Shown here: positions 7,531 through 16,889 of the stretch, piece after piece
Layout of the letters: each line of letters opens with the position of its first letter
Numbering within the stretch: position 1 is the stretch's first letter
Assembly: GCF_013044515.1 (NCBI RefSeq)
Contig: NZ_JABEPR010000013.1
Span: 1 to 34,506 of the forward strand
Direction: 5' to 3'
Origin: Sphingomonas sp. ID1715
Lineage (GTDB): Bacteria; Pseudomonadota; Alphaproteobacteria; Sphingomonadales; Sphingomonadaceae
Length of the DNA: 34,506 nucleotides
Notes under the pieces: generated by a model
The model's input: the letters and a program-made list of their open reading frames with translations, nothing else
Database searches by the model: none
What the model was told of the DNA's origin: nothing
Translations under genes and position numbers: made by a program

Positions 7531-7896
7531 TCAGAGATCGGTGAACTTTCGAGTAAATATCGCGATGACGATAGCGAGAATCATCAGCCCGGCGCTCACC
7601 TCAAGAAGGCCGATCGCCGATAGCATGGAGTTCTTACCTTCGAATACATCACTGACATTGAAAAAATACCGAATGGAAGTTAAAGTTGCTTCTGAAGCAG
7701 AGAGTCCGCCAAAAAACCAATACAGGCACGCAAAACACAAAATCACCGCAATCGACACAGTGACAACTCGCCAGACGCTTAAGCCATAGTTACTCGACCA
7801 GTTAATAAACTTGAAGATCGGCGATCTGTGTTTCTTGTGCGACCACTCGCTACGCGCCCACGATGCCTTGGCCATGTCTATCAAAGCCAAATCCAT
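7531..7896 (-). CDS. two-helix membrane protein, ion-channel-like with no selectivity filter
   Basis: A 121-residue protein carries two predicted transmembrane helices, about 41-63 (VWRVVTVSIAVILCFACLYW) and 92-116 (ending GLMILAIVIAIFTRKF). The pattern SNYGLSVWRV, helix, short loop with SIRYFFNVSDVF, then a helix ending IAIFTRKF resembles the two-TM channel module (Ion_trans_2 type) sometimes fused to pentapeptide repeats. The TVGYGD-like filter is absent from the loop. The basic N-terminus should be cytoplasmic. It lies 18 bp after the pentapeptide-repeat gene and 2 bp before the transglycosylase gene. The assignment to a channel-like fold is inference. Confidence 0.65.
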   Translation of the reverse strand: MDLALIDMAKASWARSEWSHKKHRSPIFKFINWSSNYGLSVWRVVTVSIAVILCFACLYWFFGGLSASEATLTSIRYFFNVSDVFEGKNSMLSAIGLLEVSAGLMILAIVIAIFTRKFTDL

Positions 7897-7914
7897 GGCA
7901 GGGGCGAGCTGATT

Positions 7915-8313
7915 TTAATTCAGCTCCATGTTGGTGGTCTGATCAAATCGCAGACCAACTAGCACATTCTTATCGTGCGCCAAATCAGCAAGGTAAAACG
8001 AGGCACCTTTTATATTCGAACCGGACAAATCGCAGTCTCTAAAAATCGATTGACTGAAGTCCACATCTCGGAGGTCGCAACTCTTGAACTCGCAATGATT
8101 GAATCGGCACCTGGAGAAATCAAATCCCCTTAGATCCTCGCCGCTGAAGGCCAGGCTCTCTAACTCCACGCGCGGTTCGCCGTTCGTTATCCAGCCCTGT
8201 CGAGAGGCCGACCACTCGTCCCGAGCTGCCTTGCCGCCTAGAGCCAGCGCCACGCGGAGCGCATCGTTGCACCGAACTGTCCATGGATCCTGAGGAGGCG
8301 TTGTCACTGACAT
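7915..8313 (-). CDS. pentapeptide-repeat protein
   Basis: This 132-residue protein has a run of pentapeptide repeats in its second half. From about residue 55 the pattern A(D/N)LxF appears as LAFSGEDLRGFDFSRC, CEFKSCDLRDVDFSQS, IFRDCDLSGSNIKGASFY and LADLA, forming about nine turns of a right-handed beta-helix. The N-terminal 50 residues (RVALALGGKAARDEWSASRQ) are probably helical. There is no signal peptide. Pentapeptide-repeat proteins act as scaffolds or DNA mimics; no specific role can be assigned. SD-like TAGGAGAAG precedes the ATG. It follows the NTF2-like gene by 15 bp on the same strand and leads the membrane-protein and transglycosylase genes. Confidence 0.85.
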   Translation of the reverse strand: MSVTTPPQDPWTVRCNDALRVALALGGKAARDEWSASRQGWITNGEPRVELESLAFSGEDLRGFDFSRCRFNHCEFKSCDLRDVDFSQSIFRDCDLSGSNIKGASFYLADLAHDKNVLVGLRFDQTTNMELN

Positions 8314-8328
8314 AATACTGGACTTCTC

Positions 8329-8793
8329 CTATTGGGGGCAGCCGCCCCCACACCGCATCGTCACATAGGTCTCCACCTCCACCCGCCACACGCCGTCGGT
8401 GCGGCGCCATTTGGCGGTGTAGTCGCCGCCGATCCAGTCGTCCGGTTTGCCGGAGGGGGCCCCGCGCCAGTGGCCGGTTTCGAGGGCGATGGGGAGGAGG
8501 GGCGAGACTGTCACCCGGTCCGTGGTGCGGACAAAGACGAGGCGGTTCGGGTCCTTGAAGCCGTCTGCCCAGCGGTCGAGATAGGGCTGCTTGCCCGAGA
8601 CATGGACGCTGTCGCTCCCCGTGACAATATGGACATCGTCGGCGAGCACGCCGGCGATCGCGTCAAGGTCGGCGGCGGCGATGGCGCGGTTGAACGCGGC
8701 GCGCTGGGCGCGGATCTCGCGCTCGGCCTCGGCAGGCGTCTGTGCGGGAGCGGCCGAGGCGAGCGCCATGATCGCGAGGGGCAGGCTCAGCAA
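8329..8793 (-). CDS. NTF2-like / SnoaL-type (DUF4440) exported protein
   Basis: A 154-residue protein has an N-terminal signal peptide (LSLPLAIMALASAAPAQ) and a cone-shaped NTF2-like domain. It begins EIRAQRAAFNRAIAAADLDA, followed by LADDVHIVTGSDSVHVSG and ends in the strand YTAKWRRTDGVWRVEVETYV. This is the DUF4440/SnoaL pattern, in which a pocket binds a small hydrophobic ligand; the ligand is unknown. A Cys pair (MRCGGGC) near the C-terminus may form a disulfide. It follows the small exported protein gene by 13 bp, forming a two-gene unit. Confidence 0.75.
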   Translation of the reverse strand: MLSLPLAIMALASAAPAQTPAEAEREIRAQRAAFNRAIAAADLDAIAGVLADDVHIVTGSDSVHVSGKQPYLDRWADGFKDPNRLVFVRTTDRVTVSPLLPIALETGHWRGAPSGKPDDWIGGDYTAKWRRTDGVWRVEVETYVTMRCGGGCPQ

Positions 8794-8806
8794 ATGCTGC
8801 GCCTGC

Positions 8807-9055
8807 TCAGCCCTTCACCCGCACCCCTTCCTTCGGCCAGTCCTTGTCGACATCGACGCCGCGCTGCGCCCATTGGTCGCGGGTCCAGCAGCGGACCTGC
8901 TCGATCAGCGAGCCGGTGCCGGCATAGATGCGCATGCAATAGCGGGTGTCGGGCGTGCCCGGCGGCGCTGTCAGCGGCCGCTCTTCGCTCGCCGCGCGCA
9001 GCGGCGCCGCGGCGGCGATCAGGCTCAGGGCAAGAATGAGTTTCGCAGGGGCCAT
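8807..9055 (-). CDS. small exported protein, unknown
   Basis: An 82-residue protein begins MAPAKLILALSLIAAAAPLRA, a standard Sec signal peptide cleaved near residue 21. The mature 60 residues contain two Cys (TRYCMRIYAGTGS and VRCWTRDQWAQRG), likely one disulfide, and end in the charged segment DKDWPKEGVRVKG. It resembles small sphingomonad periplasmic proteins of unknown function. SD-like GGAGACACGCC precedes the ATG. It is followed closely by the NTF2-like gene on the same strand. Confidence 0.7.
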   Translation of the reverse strand: MAPAKLILALSLIAAAAPLRAASEERPLTAPPGTPDTRYCMRIYAGTGSLIEQVRCWTRDQWAQRGVDVDKDWPKEGVRVKG

Positions 9056-9122
9056 GGCGTGTCTCCTTGCTGCCGGTTCGGCGCCGCCAGCCTAGCAGCT
9101 TTGAGGGCGGCGCGCGACCGGG

Positions 9123-11101
<1,979 letters not shown>

Positions 11102-11102
11102 C

Positions 11103-11130
11103 ACACTAGGCCCGAACGGGCAAAGCTCAA
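11103..11130 (-). promoter_or_regulatory. putative thiC leader promoter
   Basis: On the minus strand TTGAGC (11125-11130), a 16-bp spacer holding GCCCGTTCGGGC, and TAGTGT (11103-11108) stand just upstream of the riboswitch. The -35 box overlaps the stop codon of the DUF2141 gene. A start a few bases further on would open the riboswitch transcript. Confidence 0.4.
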
Positions 11131-11585
11131 AGCAGGTATTTCATCTGGATGCGCTGGATCGTCTCGCCCGCTGCCACCGTGAACCGCGCCGCCGCGAATT
11201 TGGGCGGGCCGAAGGCGATCACCGGGTTACGCGAAAAGCCGAAGCCCTCGCGCGGGATGCCGAGCATCGTGTCGAGGCGGTTATTGGCGTTCTCGTCATG
11301 GATCAGCGCGGCGGCGTAGGCGCCGGTCGGCAGGTCCCCGAAGCTGAGGCGCGTCTGGGTCGCCGGCACCTTGCGCTTCACCGCGAATTTGTCGTCGGTG
11401 CAGCCGGGGAAATTGACCGGGTCGCGGGTCAGGCACACCTGCACCACGCCCTTCGCCGAGCGGAGGCCGGCGACGTCGAGTTCAACCGCGCCCGGCTCCG
11501 CCGCGCCCAGCAGCAGCGTCGCCGAAAGCGCCAAGCCCAAGGTCCGTGCCGCACAGCCGGTCCCAGAAACGGAAATATAGCCCAT
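11127..11585 (-). CDS. DUF2141-domain exported protein
   Basis: A 152-residue protein has an N-terminal hydrophobic segment (TLGLALSATLLLGAAEP) that looks like a signal peptide. It is followed by a beta-sandwich DUF2141 domain with GLRSAKGVVQVCLTRD, GDLPTGAYAAALIHDENANN and the LGIPREGFGFSRN signature. The function of the domain is unknown. The ATG at 11585 makes the gene overlap the sterol-desaturase gene by 104 bp in another frame; TTG starts near 11540 would shorten this but remove the charged n-region. It is last in a same-strand pair, and the thiC promoter sits at its stop codon. Confidence 0.75.
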   Translation of the reverse strand: MGYISVSGTGCAARTLGLALSATLLLGAAEPGAVELDVAGLRSAKGVVQVCLTRDPVNFPGCTDDKFAVKRKVPATQTRLSFGDLPTGAYAAALIHDENANNRLDTMLGIPREGFGFSRNPVIAFGPPKFAAARFTVAAGETIQRIQMKYLL

Positions 11586-12231
11586 AATTGCCCCGATACC
11601 GCTCGTGGTGCTGCTGATGATGGCTCGCCGTTATCAGCCATTTGCCCAACGGGCCCTGAACGAGGCCCCGCGGGAACACCTCCCACCCCATGTGATTGGT
11701 CACACCCATAAAGGTCATGATCGCCAGCACCAAGCCAAGCGCCGCGACATGGATGGGAATGAGGAAGACGAGTGTCGGAATTACCACAGCGCCGGTCAGC
11801 GCTTCCCAGGGGTGGAAGCTCATCGCCGCCCAGGCGGTCGGCGGTCGGCTGGCGTGATGAACGGCATGGGCGATGCTGAAGGGGCGAGGGGCATGCATCC
11901 ACCGATGCGTCCAGTAGAACCAGGCATCGTGCGCCAGTAGGTAGAGCAGCACGGAGACCGGCAGCCACCAAAGCGGGTAAGCGCCGGCATCGGTGTAGAT
12001 GCGGGTCCAGCCCCGCTCCTGCCAGCCCCAGATGACGATGCCGGCGGGAACGCCGTAGATCGCGGCCGACGCGAGCGACCAGCCGATTTCCCGGCGGATT
12101 TGTGGGCTCAGGCCCGCGTAAAGCCCCGGCCGCACGCGCCGGGTCAGCCAGGCAAAGCCGCCGCTAACGATCAGATAGCGCATGCCGACGATCAACGTCA
12201 TCAGCAGCGCGGAGAGGAGGGGCAGGGCCAC
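11482..12231 (-). CDS. sterol desaturase / fatty acid hydroxylase family membrane enzyme
   Basis: This integral-membrane di-iron hydroxylase-type protein has 249 residues. Histidine clusters are HDAWFYWTHRWMH, HAVHHASRPPTAW and ASHHQQHHERYRGNYGLYF, which together supply the iron ligands of the fatty acid hydroxylase superfamily. Several transmembrane helices precede and separate them. Members hydroxylate sterols, fatty acids or carotenoids; the substrate here is open. It is not the carotenoid hydroxylase CrtZ, which is encoded at 17759-18253. The last 30 residues, rich in Gly and Ala, are encoded in the overlap with the DUF2141 gene and may not be conserved. Confidence 0.88.
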   Translation of the reverse strand: MALPLLSALLMTLIVGMRYLIVSGGFAWLTRRVRPGLYAGLSPQIRREIGWSLASAAIYGVPAGIVIWGWQERGWTRIYTDAGAYPLWWLPVSVLLYLLAHDAWFYWTHRWMHAPRPFSIAHAVHHASRPPTAWAAMSFHPWEALTGAVVIPTLVFLIPIHVAALGLVLAIMTFMGVTNHMGWEVFPRGLVQGPLGKWLITASHHQQHHERYRGNYGLYFRFWDRLCGTDLGLGAFGDAAAGRGGAGRG

Positions 12232-12250
12232 GGACCCCGCTTAGATCAAA

Positions 12251-12274
12251 GCCGGCCGAAACGGAACGCCGGCC
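12251..12274 (-). terminator. possible terminator after the chromate-transporter gene
   Basis: On the minus strand GCCGGC, an 11-nt loop and GCCGGC form a hairpin followed by TTTGATCT. It lies 22 bp after the transporter stop codon. The T-tract is weak. Confidence 0.4.
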
Positions 12275-12295
12275 GATGCCGAGCGAGTGGCCGGC

Positions 12296-13525
12296 TCACC
12301 GAAAGGCGGCGCCGCCGACCAAGGCGCCGAGCGCAAGCACGGCCGGAGTGCTGAGCTTGCTCTTCCAACGGTACATGATCGCCAATGCGACCGCGAAGAT
12401 GACGAGGCTCACGCCGATACCGGGCGTGCGAGCGATGAGCGTGCGGGCCAAGTCCAGCACGGTCACCGCAATGATGCCGACCACCCCGGCCGCGACCCCG
12501 CCCAGGAACGACTGCAGGCGCTTGTGTTCGGCGAGTTCCTCCAGCCGTTCGTAAAGGACGATCGAAAAGGCGAAGGCGGGCAGGAACATGCCGGCGGTGA
12601 TCGCCAATGCGCCGGCCGGTCCTCCGCACACCCAGCCGACGAAGGTCGCGAAGATCACGAGCGGCGCGGGGAGAATGCCCGATAACGCGAGGCCGTCCAG
12701 GAACTGGGCGTCGGTCATCCAGCCCCGCCCTGCGCTGTCGTTCCGGACGAAGGGGATGGCGGTATAGGCGCCGCCGAACGTCAGCAGCCCGCCTTTGAGG
12801 CCGGTCCAGAACAGCTCCATGCTGGTCGGCGGAGCCGTCTTGGCGATCGCGGCGGCAGCGGCCGGCACGTCGCTCCCCATCGCCAACGCTGCGCCGGCGG
12901 CTCCCGCGACCATGATGATGGCGGCCGCGAGCCCGTATCGGCCCGCCGACGCCAAGGCATAGGCGGCGCCCGCCGCAGGCAGCACGATCCAGAAGGTCAC
13001 CCCCGCCAGCGACGCTGCGGCGGACAGCCCCGCAACCGCCCACAGCCATAGGTCATGGAGGATGTGCTCGCCGATCCGGTGGACCGCCCGGATGACGACC
13101 GCCAGCACGGCCGCCTGCACACCGAGAAAGACCGCGCCGAGGACGGTCTGCTCGATGCGGAGCCGCGTGTAGAGCCACGCCAGCGCGAGCATCAGCACGA
13201 AGCCGGGCAGCATGAAGCCGAGTCCCGCCAGCACTCCCCCGATCCGGCCTTTCGCGCGAACCCCCAGATGGACGCAGAGTTCATGCGCCTCGGGGCCCGG
13301 TAGCACCTGCAGGACCGCCAGCAGCCGGTTGAATCTGGCGCTGCTGATCCATCTCTCTTCATCGACCAGTTCACGCCGGATCATGGCGATTTGCGCGACC
13401 GGCCCGCCAAAGGCCATCACCCCGAACCGCAGGAAACGCAGGAACAGGGCCGTGTAGGACATGGCGGGGGGAAGAGGCTGGATGCAGTTTTCGTGCGCCA
13501 AACTCTGTGCCTCTGACCCGGTCAT
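12296..13525 (-). CDS. chromate transporter family protein (CHR type, two domains)
   Basis: A 409-residue membrane protein has the duplicated CHR fold. The first half starts LRFLRFGVMAFGGPVAQIAM and continues with RRELVDEERWIS and VLPGPEAHELCVHLG. The second half repeats the signature as KGGLLTFGGAYTAIPFVR, followed by LDGLALSGILPAPLVIFATF. Each half has about five to six helices. Family members export chromate by proton coupling, but many are uncharacterised. ATG 13525 is preceded by GAGACTAGA; ATG 13462 is an alternative that removes 21 poorly conserved residues. The frame stays open far upstream, but that part is antisense to crtY. It is divergent from crtY. Confidence 0.88.
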   Translation of the reverse strand: MTGSEAQSLAHENCIQPLPPAMSYTALFLRFLRFGVMAFGGPVAQIAMIRRELVDEERWISSARFNRLLAVLQVLPGPEAHELCVHLGVRAKGRIGGVLAGLGFMLPGFVLMLALAWLYTRLRIEQTVLGAVFLGVQAAVLAVVIRAVHRIGEHILHDLWLWAVAGLSAAASLAGVTFWIVLPAAGAAYALASAGRYGLAAAIIMVAGAAGAALAMGSDVPAAAAAIAKTAPPTSMELFWTGLKGGLLTFGGAYTAIPFVRNDSAGRGWMTDAQFLDGLALSGILPAPLVIFATFVGWVCGGPAGALAITAGMFLPAFAFSIVLYERLEELAEHKRLQSFLGGVAAGVVGIIAVTVLDLARTLIARTPGIGVSLVIFAVALAIMYRWKSKLSTPAVLALGALVGGAAFR

Positions 13526-13578
13526 TCTAGTCTCGTTACCGCCTTCTCCCCCGATCGTCGCCCCGGCCCCGGTTTTTG

Positions 13579-13594
13579 GCTCGTAAAGACGAGC
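13579..13594. promoter_or_regulatory. small perfect inverted repeat between chrA-like gene and crtY
   Basis: GCTCGTAAAGACGAGC has 6-bp arms and a 4-bp centre. It is in the 120-bp region from which two divergent genes start and could be a regulator site. No -10 or -35 pair is convincing here. Confidence 0.25.
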
Positions 13595-13645
13595 TTCAGC
13601 CAGCGGCCACTTTCGATTTCGTCGGTGCGCGGCTAGTCGCGTCGG

Positions 13646-14749
13646 GTGGCGAGCCCCGTTCAATCCGTGCGCATCCTGGGCGGTGGCCTGGCCGGGGGGC
13701 TGATCGCCTTTGCGCTTGCTGAGCGGCGGCCGGAGGTGGCGGTCGAACTCGTTGAGGCGGGCGACCGGCTGGGCGGCAATCATGTCTGGTCGTTCTTCGA
13801 CAGCGACATCGTGCCGGCGGATCGCTGGATCGTCGAACCCTTCATCTCGCACCGCTGGGACGGTTATGAGGTGCGCTTCCCGGCGCACAGCCGGACCATC
13901 CGCGCGACCTACAACTCGATCGAATCGGAACGTTTCGACGCGGTGCTGCACGAGCGGCTCCCGGGCGTGCGGCTGGGCGCGCCGGCGGAGGAGGGAGACA
14001 TTGACGCCCGCGGCCCCGGCGACCTGTCGGCGCTCGATCTGGGCTGGCAGAAGTTCATGGGGATGACGATCGAGACGGTGCGGCCGCACGGGCTCGTACG
14101 GCCGATCGTGATGGATGCGGCCGTGGATCAGCTGGACGGCTATCGCTTCGTCTACGTCCTGCCCTTCGGGCCCACGCGGCTGTTCATCGAGGACACCTAT
14201 TACAGCGACACGCCGGATCTCGACGTCGGCACCTTGCGCGAGCGGATCCTGGCCTATGCGGCCGGACGGGGCTGGCACGGCGCCCCGTCGAATCGGGTGG
14301 AGACCGGCGTCCTGCCCGTCATCATCGGCGGCGACTTCGATGCCTATTGGCGCTCGACCGGCGAGGTTTCGGCGAAAGCGGGGATGCGCGCGGGGCTCTG
14401 CCACCCGACGACCGGCTATTCGCTGCCCGATGCGGTGCGGCTCGCCGCTTCGATCGCGCGCGCGCCCGATCTGTCGCCGCCAGCGCTCGCCCGGCTGACG
14501 CGGGCTCATGCCGAGCGGGCCTGGAAGCAGCGCGGCTTCTACCGCATGCTTGACGCCATGCTGTTCCGCGCCGCCGCGCCGGCACAGCGCTATCGGGTGC
14601 TCGAGCGCTTCTACCGGCTGCCGGAGCCGCTGATCGGCCGCTTCTATGCAGCCGAAAGCACGATGCTGGACAAGCTCCGCATCTTGACCGGCAAGCCGCC
14701 GGTGCCCATCGGCCGGGCGGTGCGGGCGATCCTGAAGGGAAGCGAGTGA
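13646..14749 (+). CDS. crtY: lycopene beta-cyclase (CrtY)
   Basis: CrtY converts both ends of lycopene to beta-rings, giving beta-carotene. The 367-residue protein starts with a dinucleotide-binding motif ILGGGLAGGLIAFALAERRP, then GDRLGGNHVWSFFD. The conserved cyclase segment LDLGWQKFMGMTIET is followed by VMDAAVDQLDGYRFVYVLPF and later HPTTGYSLPDAVRLA. The start is GTG 13646; another in-frame GTG at 13667 is possible. The stop overlaps the start of crtI (GTGA), so the genes are coupled. Confidence 0.95.
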   Translation: MASPVQSVRILGGGLAGGLIAFALAERRPEVAVELVEAGDRLGGNHVWSFFDSDIVPADRWIVEPFISHRWDGYEVRFPAHSRTIRATYNSIESERFDAVLHERLPGVRLGAPAEEGDIDARGPGDLSALDLGWQKFMGMTIETVRPHGLVRPIVMDAAVDQLDGYRFVYVLPFGPTRLFIEDTYYSDTPDLDVGTLRERILAYAAGRGWHGAPSNRVETGVLPVIIGGDFDAYWRSTGEVSAKAGMRAGLCHPTTGYSLPDAVRLAASIARAPDLSPPALARLTRAHAERAWKQRGFYRMLDAMLFRAAAPAQRYRVLERFYRLPEPLIGRFYAAESTMLDKLRILTGKPPVPIGRAVRAILKGSE

Positions 14750-16233
14750 AGACGGCAGTCGTGATCGGCGCGGGCTTTGGTGGCCTGGCGCTCGCCATCC
14801 GGCTGCAGTCCGCCGGCGTGGCAACCACTGTCGTCGAGAGCCGCGACAAGCCCGGCGGACGCGCCTATTTCTGGGAGCGGGACGGCTTCACCTTCGACGC
14901 CGGCCCCACGGTCATCACCGATCCCGATTGCCTGAAGGAGCTGTGGGCGCTCTCCGGCCACGACATCGCGGAGGATGTCGAACTGGTGCCGGTCACACCC
15001 TTTTACCGCCTCAGCTGGCCCGACGGCACGGTGTTCGACTATTCGAACGACGAGCCTGCCCTGGCGGCCGAGATCGCGAAGCTGAACCCGGCCGATGTCG
15101 CCGGCTACCAGCGCTTCCTCGACTATTCGGCCGGGGTGTACCGCGAAGGCTATCTGAAGCTCGGCGCCGTGCCGTTCCTCGACTTCAAGTCGATGCTGTC
15201 GGCCGCGCCGGCGCTGGCCCGCTACCAGGCATGGCGTTCGGTCTATTCGATCGTGTCCAGCTATGTTCAAAACGAGAAGCTGCGCGAGGCGCTGAGCTTT
15301 CACACCCTGCTGGTCGGCGGCAATCCGATGGCGACCAGCTCCATCTATGCGCTGATCCACAAGCTCGAAAAGGATGGCGGCGTGTGGTTCGCCAAGGGCG
15401 GCACCAACCGGCTGGTCGCCGGCATGGTCAGGCATTTCGAGCGGATCGGTGGCACGCTGCGGCTCGGCGATCCGGTCGCGCGGATCGAGATCGAGAACGG
15501 CCGCGCGACCGCCGTGCGCACCCGCAGCGGGTGGCGGGCCGAGACGGAGATGGTCGCCTCCAACGCCGATGTCGTGCACAGCTATCGCGACCTGCTGTCC
15601 GGCTCGCCACGCGGCGCCAAGGGAGCGAAGCGGCTCACGCGCAAGCGTTTTTCGCCGTCGCTGTTCGTCGTGCATTTCGGCCTGCGCGGCACCTTCCCGC
15701 AGGTGCCGCACCACAGCATCCTGTTCGGCCCGCGCTACCAGGGCCTGCTCGACGACATCTACAAAAGCGCGGCGCTGGCCGAGGATTTCTCGCTCTACCT
15801 CCACCACCCGACCGCGACCGATCCGAGCATGGCGCCGGAGGGCTGCTCGACCTTCTACGCGCTGGCGCCGGTGCCGCATCTCGGCAAGGGCGGCATCGAC
15901 TGGGGTGCCGAAGGCGAAGCCTATGCCGACCGCATCCTCGACGAAGTCGCCCGGCGGCTCGGCATTCCCGATCTCAAGGAGCGGATCGTCACCCGCTTCC
16001 ATTATGCGCCGACCGACTTTGCGACCGACCTGAACGCGCATCTGGGCAGCGCCTTCAGCTTGGAGCCTATCCTGCTGCAATCGGCCTATTTCCGCACCCA
16101 CAATCGGGACGACGAGATCGGGAATCTGTATTTCGTCGGCGCCGGCACGCATCCTGGGGCGGGCATTCCGGGCGTGGTCGGGAGCGCCAAGGCCACGGCC
16201 GGGTTGATGCTTGGGAATATCGCCGCGGCTTGA
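14746..16233 (+). CDS. crtI: phytoene desaturase (CrtI)
   Basis: CrtI is an FAD-dependent desaturase that adds four double bonds to phytoene to make lycopene. The 495-residue protein begins VKTAVVIGAGFGGLALAIRL, the GxGxxG FAD fold, with PGGRAYFWERDGFTFDAGPT just after. Mid-protein are HTLLVGGNPMATSSIYALIH and GGVWFAKGGTNRLVAGMV. It ends with the bacterial-type signature GAGTHPGAGIPGVVGSAKAT. Its GTG start overlaps the crtY stop by 4 bp. A palindromic repeat (16244-16299) separates it from the next gene. A long open frame on the opposite strand is only a high-GC shadow. Confidence 0.98.
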   Translation: MKTAVVIGAGFGGLALAIRLQSAGVATTVVESRDKPGGRAYFWERDGFTFDAGPTVITDPDCLKELWALSGHDIAEDVELVPVTPFYRLSWPDGTVFDYSNDEPALAAEIAKLNPADVAGYQRFLDYSAGVYREGYLKLGAVPFLDFKSMLSAAPALARYQAWRSVYSIVSSYVQNEKLREALSFHTLLVGGNPMATSSIYALIHKLEKDGGVWFAKGGTNRLVAGMVRHFERIGGTLRLGDPVARIEIENGRATAVRTRSGWRAETEMVASNADVVHSYRDLLSGSPRGAKGAKRLTRKRFSPSLFVVHFGLRGTFPQVPHHSILFGPRYQGLLDDIYKSAALAEDFSLYLHHPTATDPSMAPEGCSTFYALAPVPHLGKGGIDWGAEGEAYADRILDEVARRLGIPDLKERIVTRFHYAPTDFATDLNAHLGSAFSLEPILLQSAYFRTHNRDDEIGNLYFVGAGTHPGAGIPGVVGSAKATAGLMLGNIAAA

Positions 16234-16243
16234 CCAACCACAG

Positions 16244-16299
16244 CCGTTCGTGTCGAGCGAAGTCGAGACACGTTTCTCGACTTCGCTCGAAACGAACGG
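16244..16299. repeat. palindromic repeat (core TCGAGCGAAGTCGAGA)
   Basis: Two 25-bp arms (16244-16268 and 16275-16299) form an inverted repeat with one mismatch around a 6-bp loop. The outermost bases are ccgttcg and cgaacgg. It belongs to the same family as the copies at 17475-17531 and 23385-23466. It is in the 74-bp gap between crtI and the LOG gene and could form a hairpin in the operon mRNA. Confidence 0.85.
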
Positions 16300-16307
16300 A
16301 AGACCTG

Positions 16308-16889
16308 GTGCAAAGACTCGCAGTCTATTGCGGTTCGGCGACCCCCGCCGACCCATTCTACATGGAACTCGCCCGCACCGTCGGCCGCACGCTCGCCGAG
16401 CACGGCATCGGCGTCGTCTATGGTGGCGGCAAGCTCGGGCTGATGGGGGCGATCGCCGATTCCGCGCTGGCGGCCGGCGGCGAAGTGATCGGCGTGATCC
16501 CGGAAGCTTTGGTCAATGCCGAGGTCGCCCATCGTGGCCTGACCGAGCTGCACACCGTGCAGACCATGCACCAGCGCAAGGCGCTGTTCACCGACCTGTC
16601 CGACGGCTTCCTGACCCTGCCGGGCGGCGTCGGGACGATGGACGAGCTGTGGGAAGCGATCAGCTGGGCGCAGCTCGGCTATCATGAAAAGCCGGTCGGG
16701 CTGCTCAATGCCGGCGGCTTCTACGATCATCTGATCGCCTTCAACCGGCACATGGCGGAGGTCGGCTTCGTCCGCCCGCAGCATCGCGGCATCATGATCG
16801 TCGGAGACGAACTGGGCGCGCTGCTCGACAGGATGGCGGCCTATGAGCCACACCAGACCATCTTCCGCATGACGCAGGATGAGCTCTAG
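16308..16889 (+). CDS. LOG-family phosphoribohydrolase (TIGR00730 type)
   Basis: This 193-residue Rossmann-fold protein is of the LOG/lysine-decarboxylase-like family, whose characterised members release free cytokinin bases from nucleotide 5'-monophosphates. Signatures are VYGGGKLGLMGAIADSAL (37-54) and LPGGVGTMDELWEAISWAQL (104-123), including the PGGxGTxxE catalytic motif. The GTG at 16308 opens directly into the conserved first strand (VQRLAVYCGS) and is preceded by GGAAGACCTG. It lies inside the carotenoid operon, and its last 11 bp overlap the start of crtB, so it is likely to be co-transcribed. A role in pigment synthesis is not known. Confidence 0.93.
   Translation: MQRLAVYCGSATPADPFYMELARTVGRTLAEHGIGVVYGGGKLGLMGAIADSALAAGGEVIGVIPEALVNAEVAHRGLTELHTVQTMHQRKALFTDLSDGFLTLPGGVGTMDELWEAISWAQLGYHEKPVGLLNAGGFYDHLIAFNRHMAEVGFVRPQHRGIMIVGDELGALLDRMAAYEPHQTIFRMTQDEL

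Noticed and set aside
13526-14824. Upstream extension of the chromate-transporter frame to 842 residues
   Set aside because: The extra part is antisense to crtY, with no family similarity; the normal CHR length is reached from 13525.
14644-16356. 570-codon open frame on the minus strand opposite crtI
   Set aside because: The plus-strand frame is a clear CrtI; the opposite frame is Arg, Gly and His-rich with no motifs, a usual effect of high GC at third positions.
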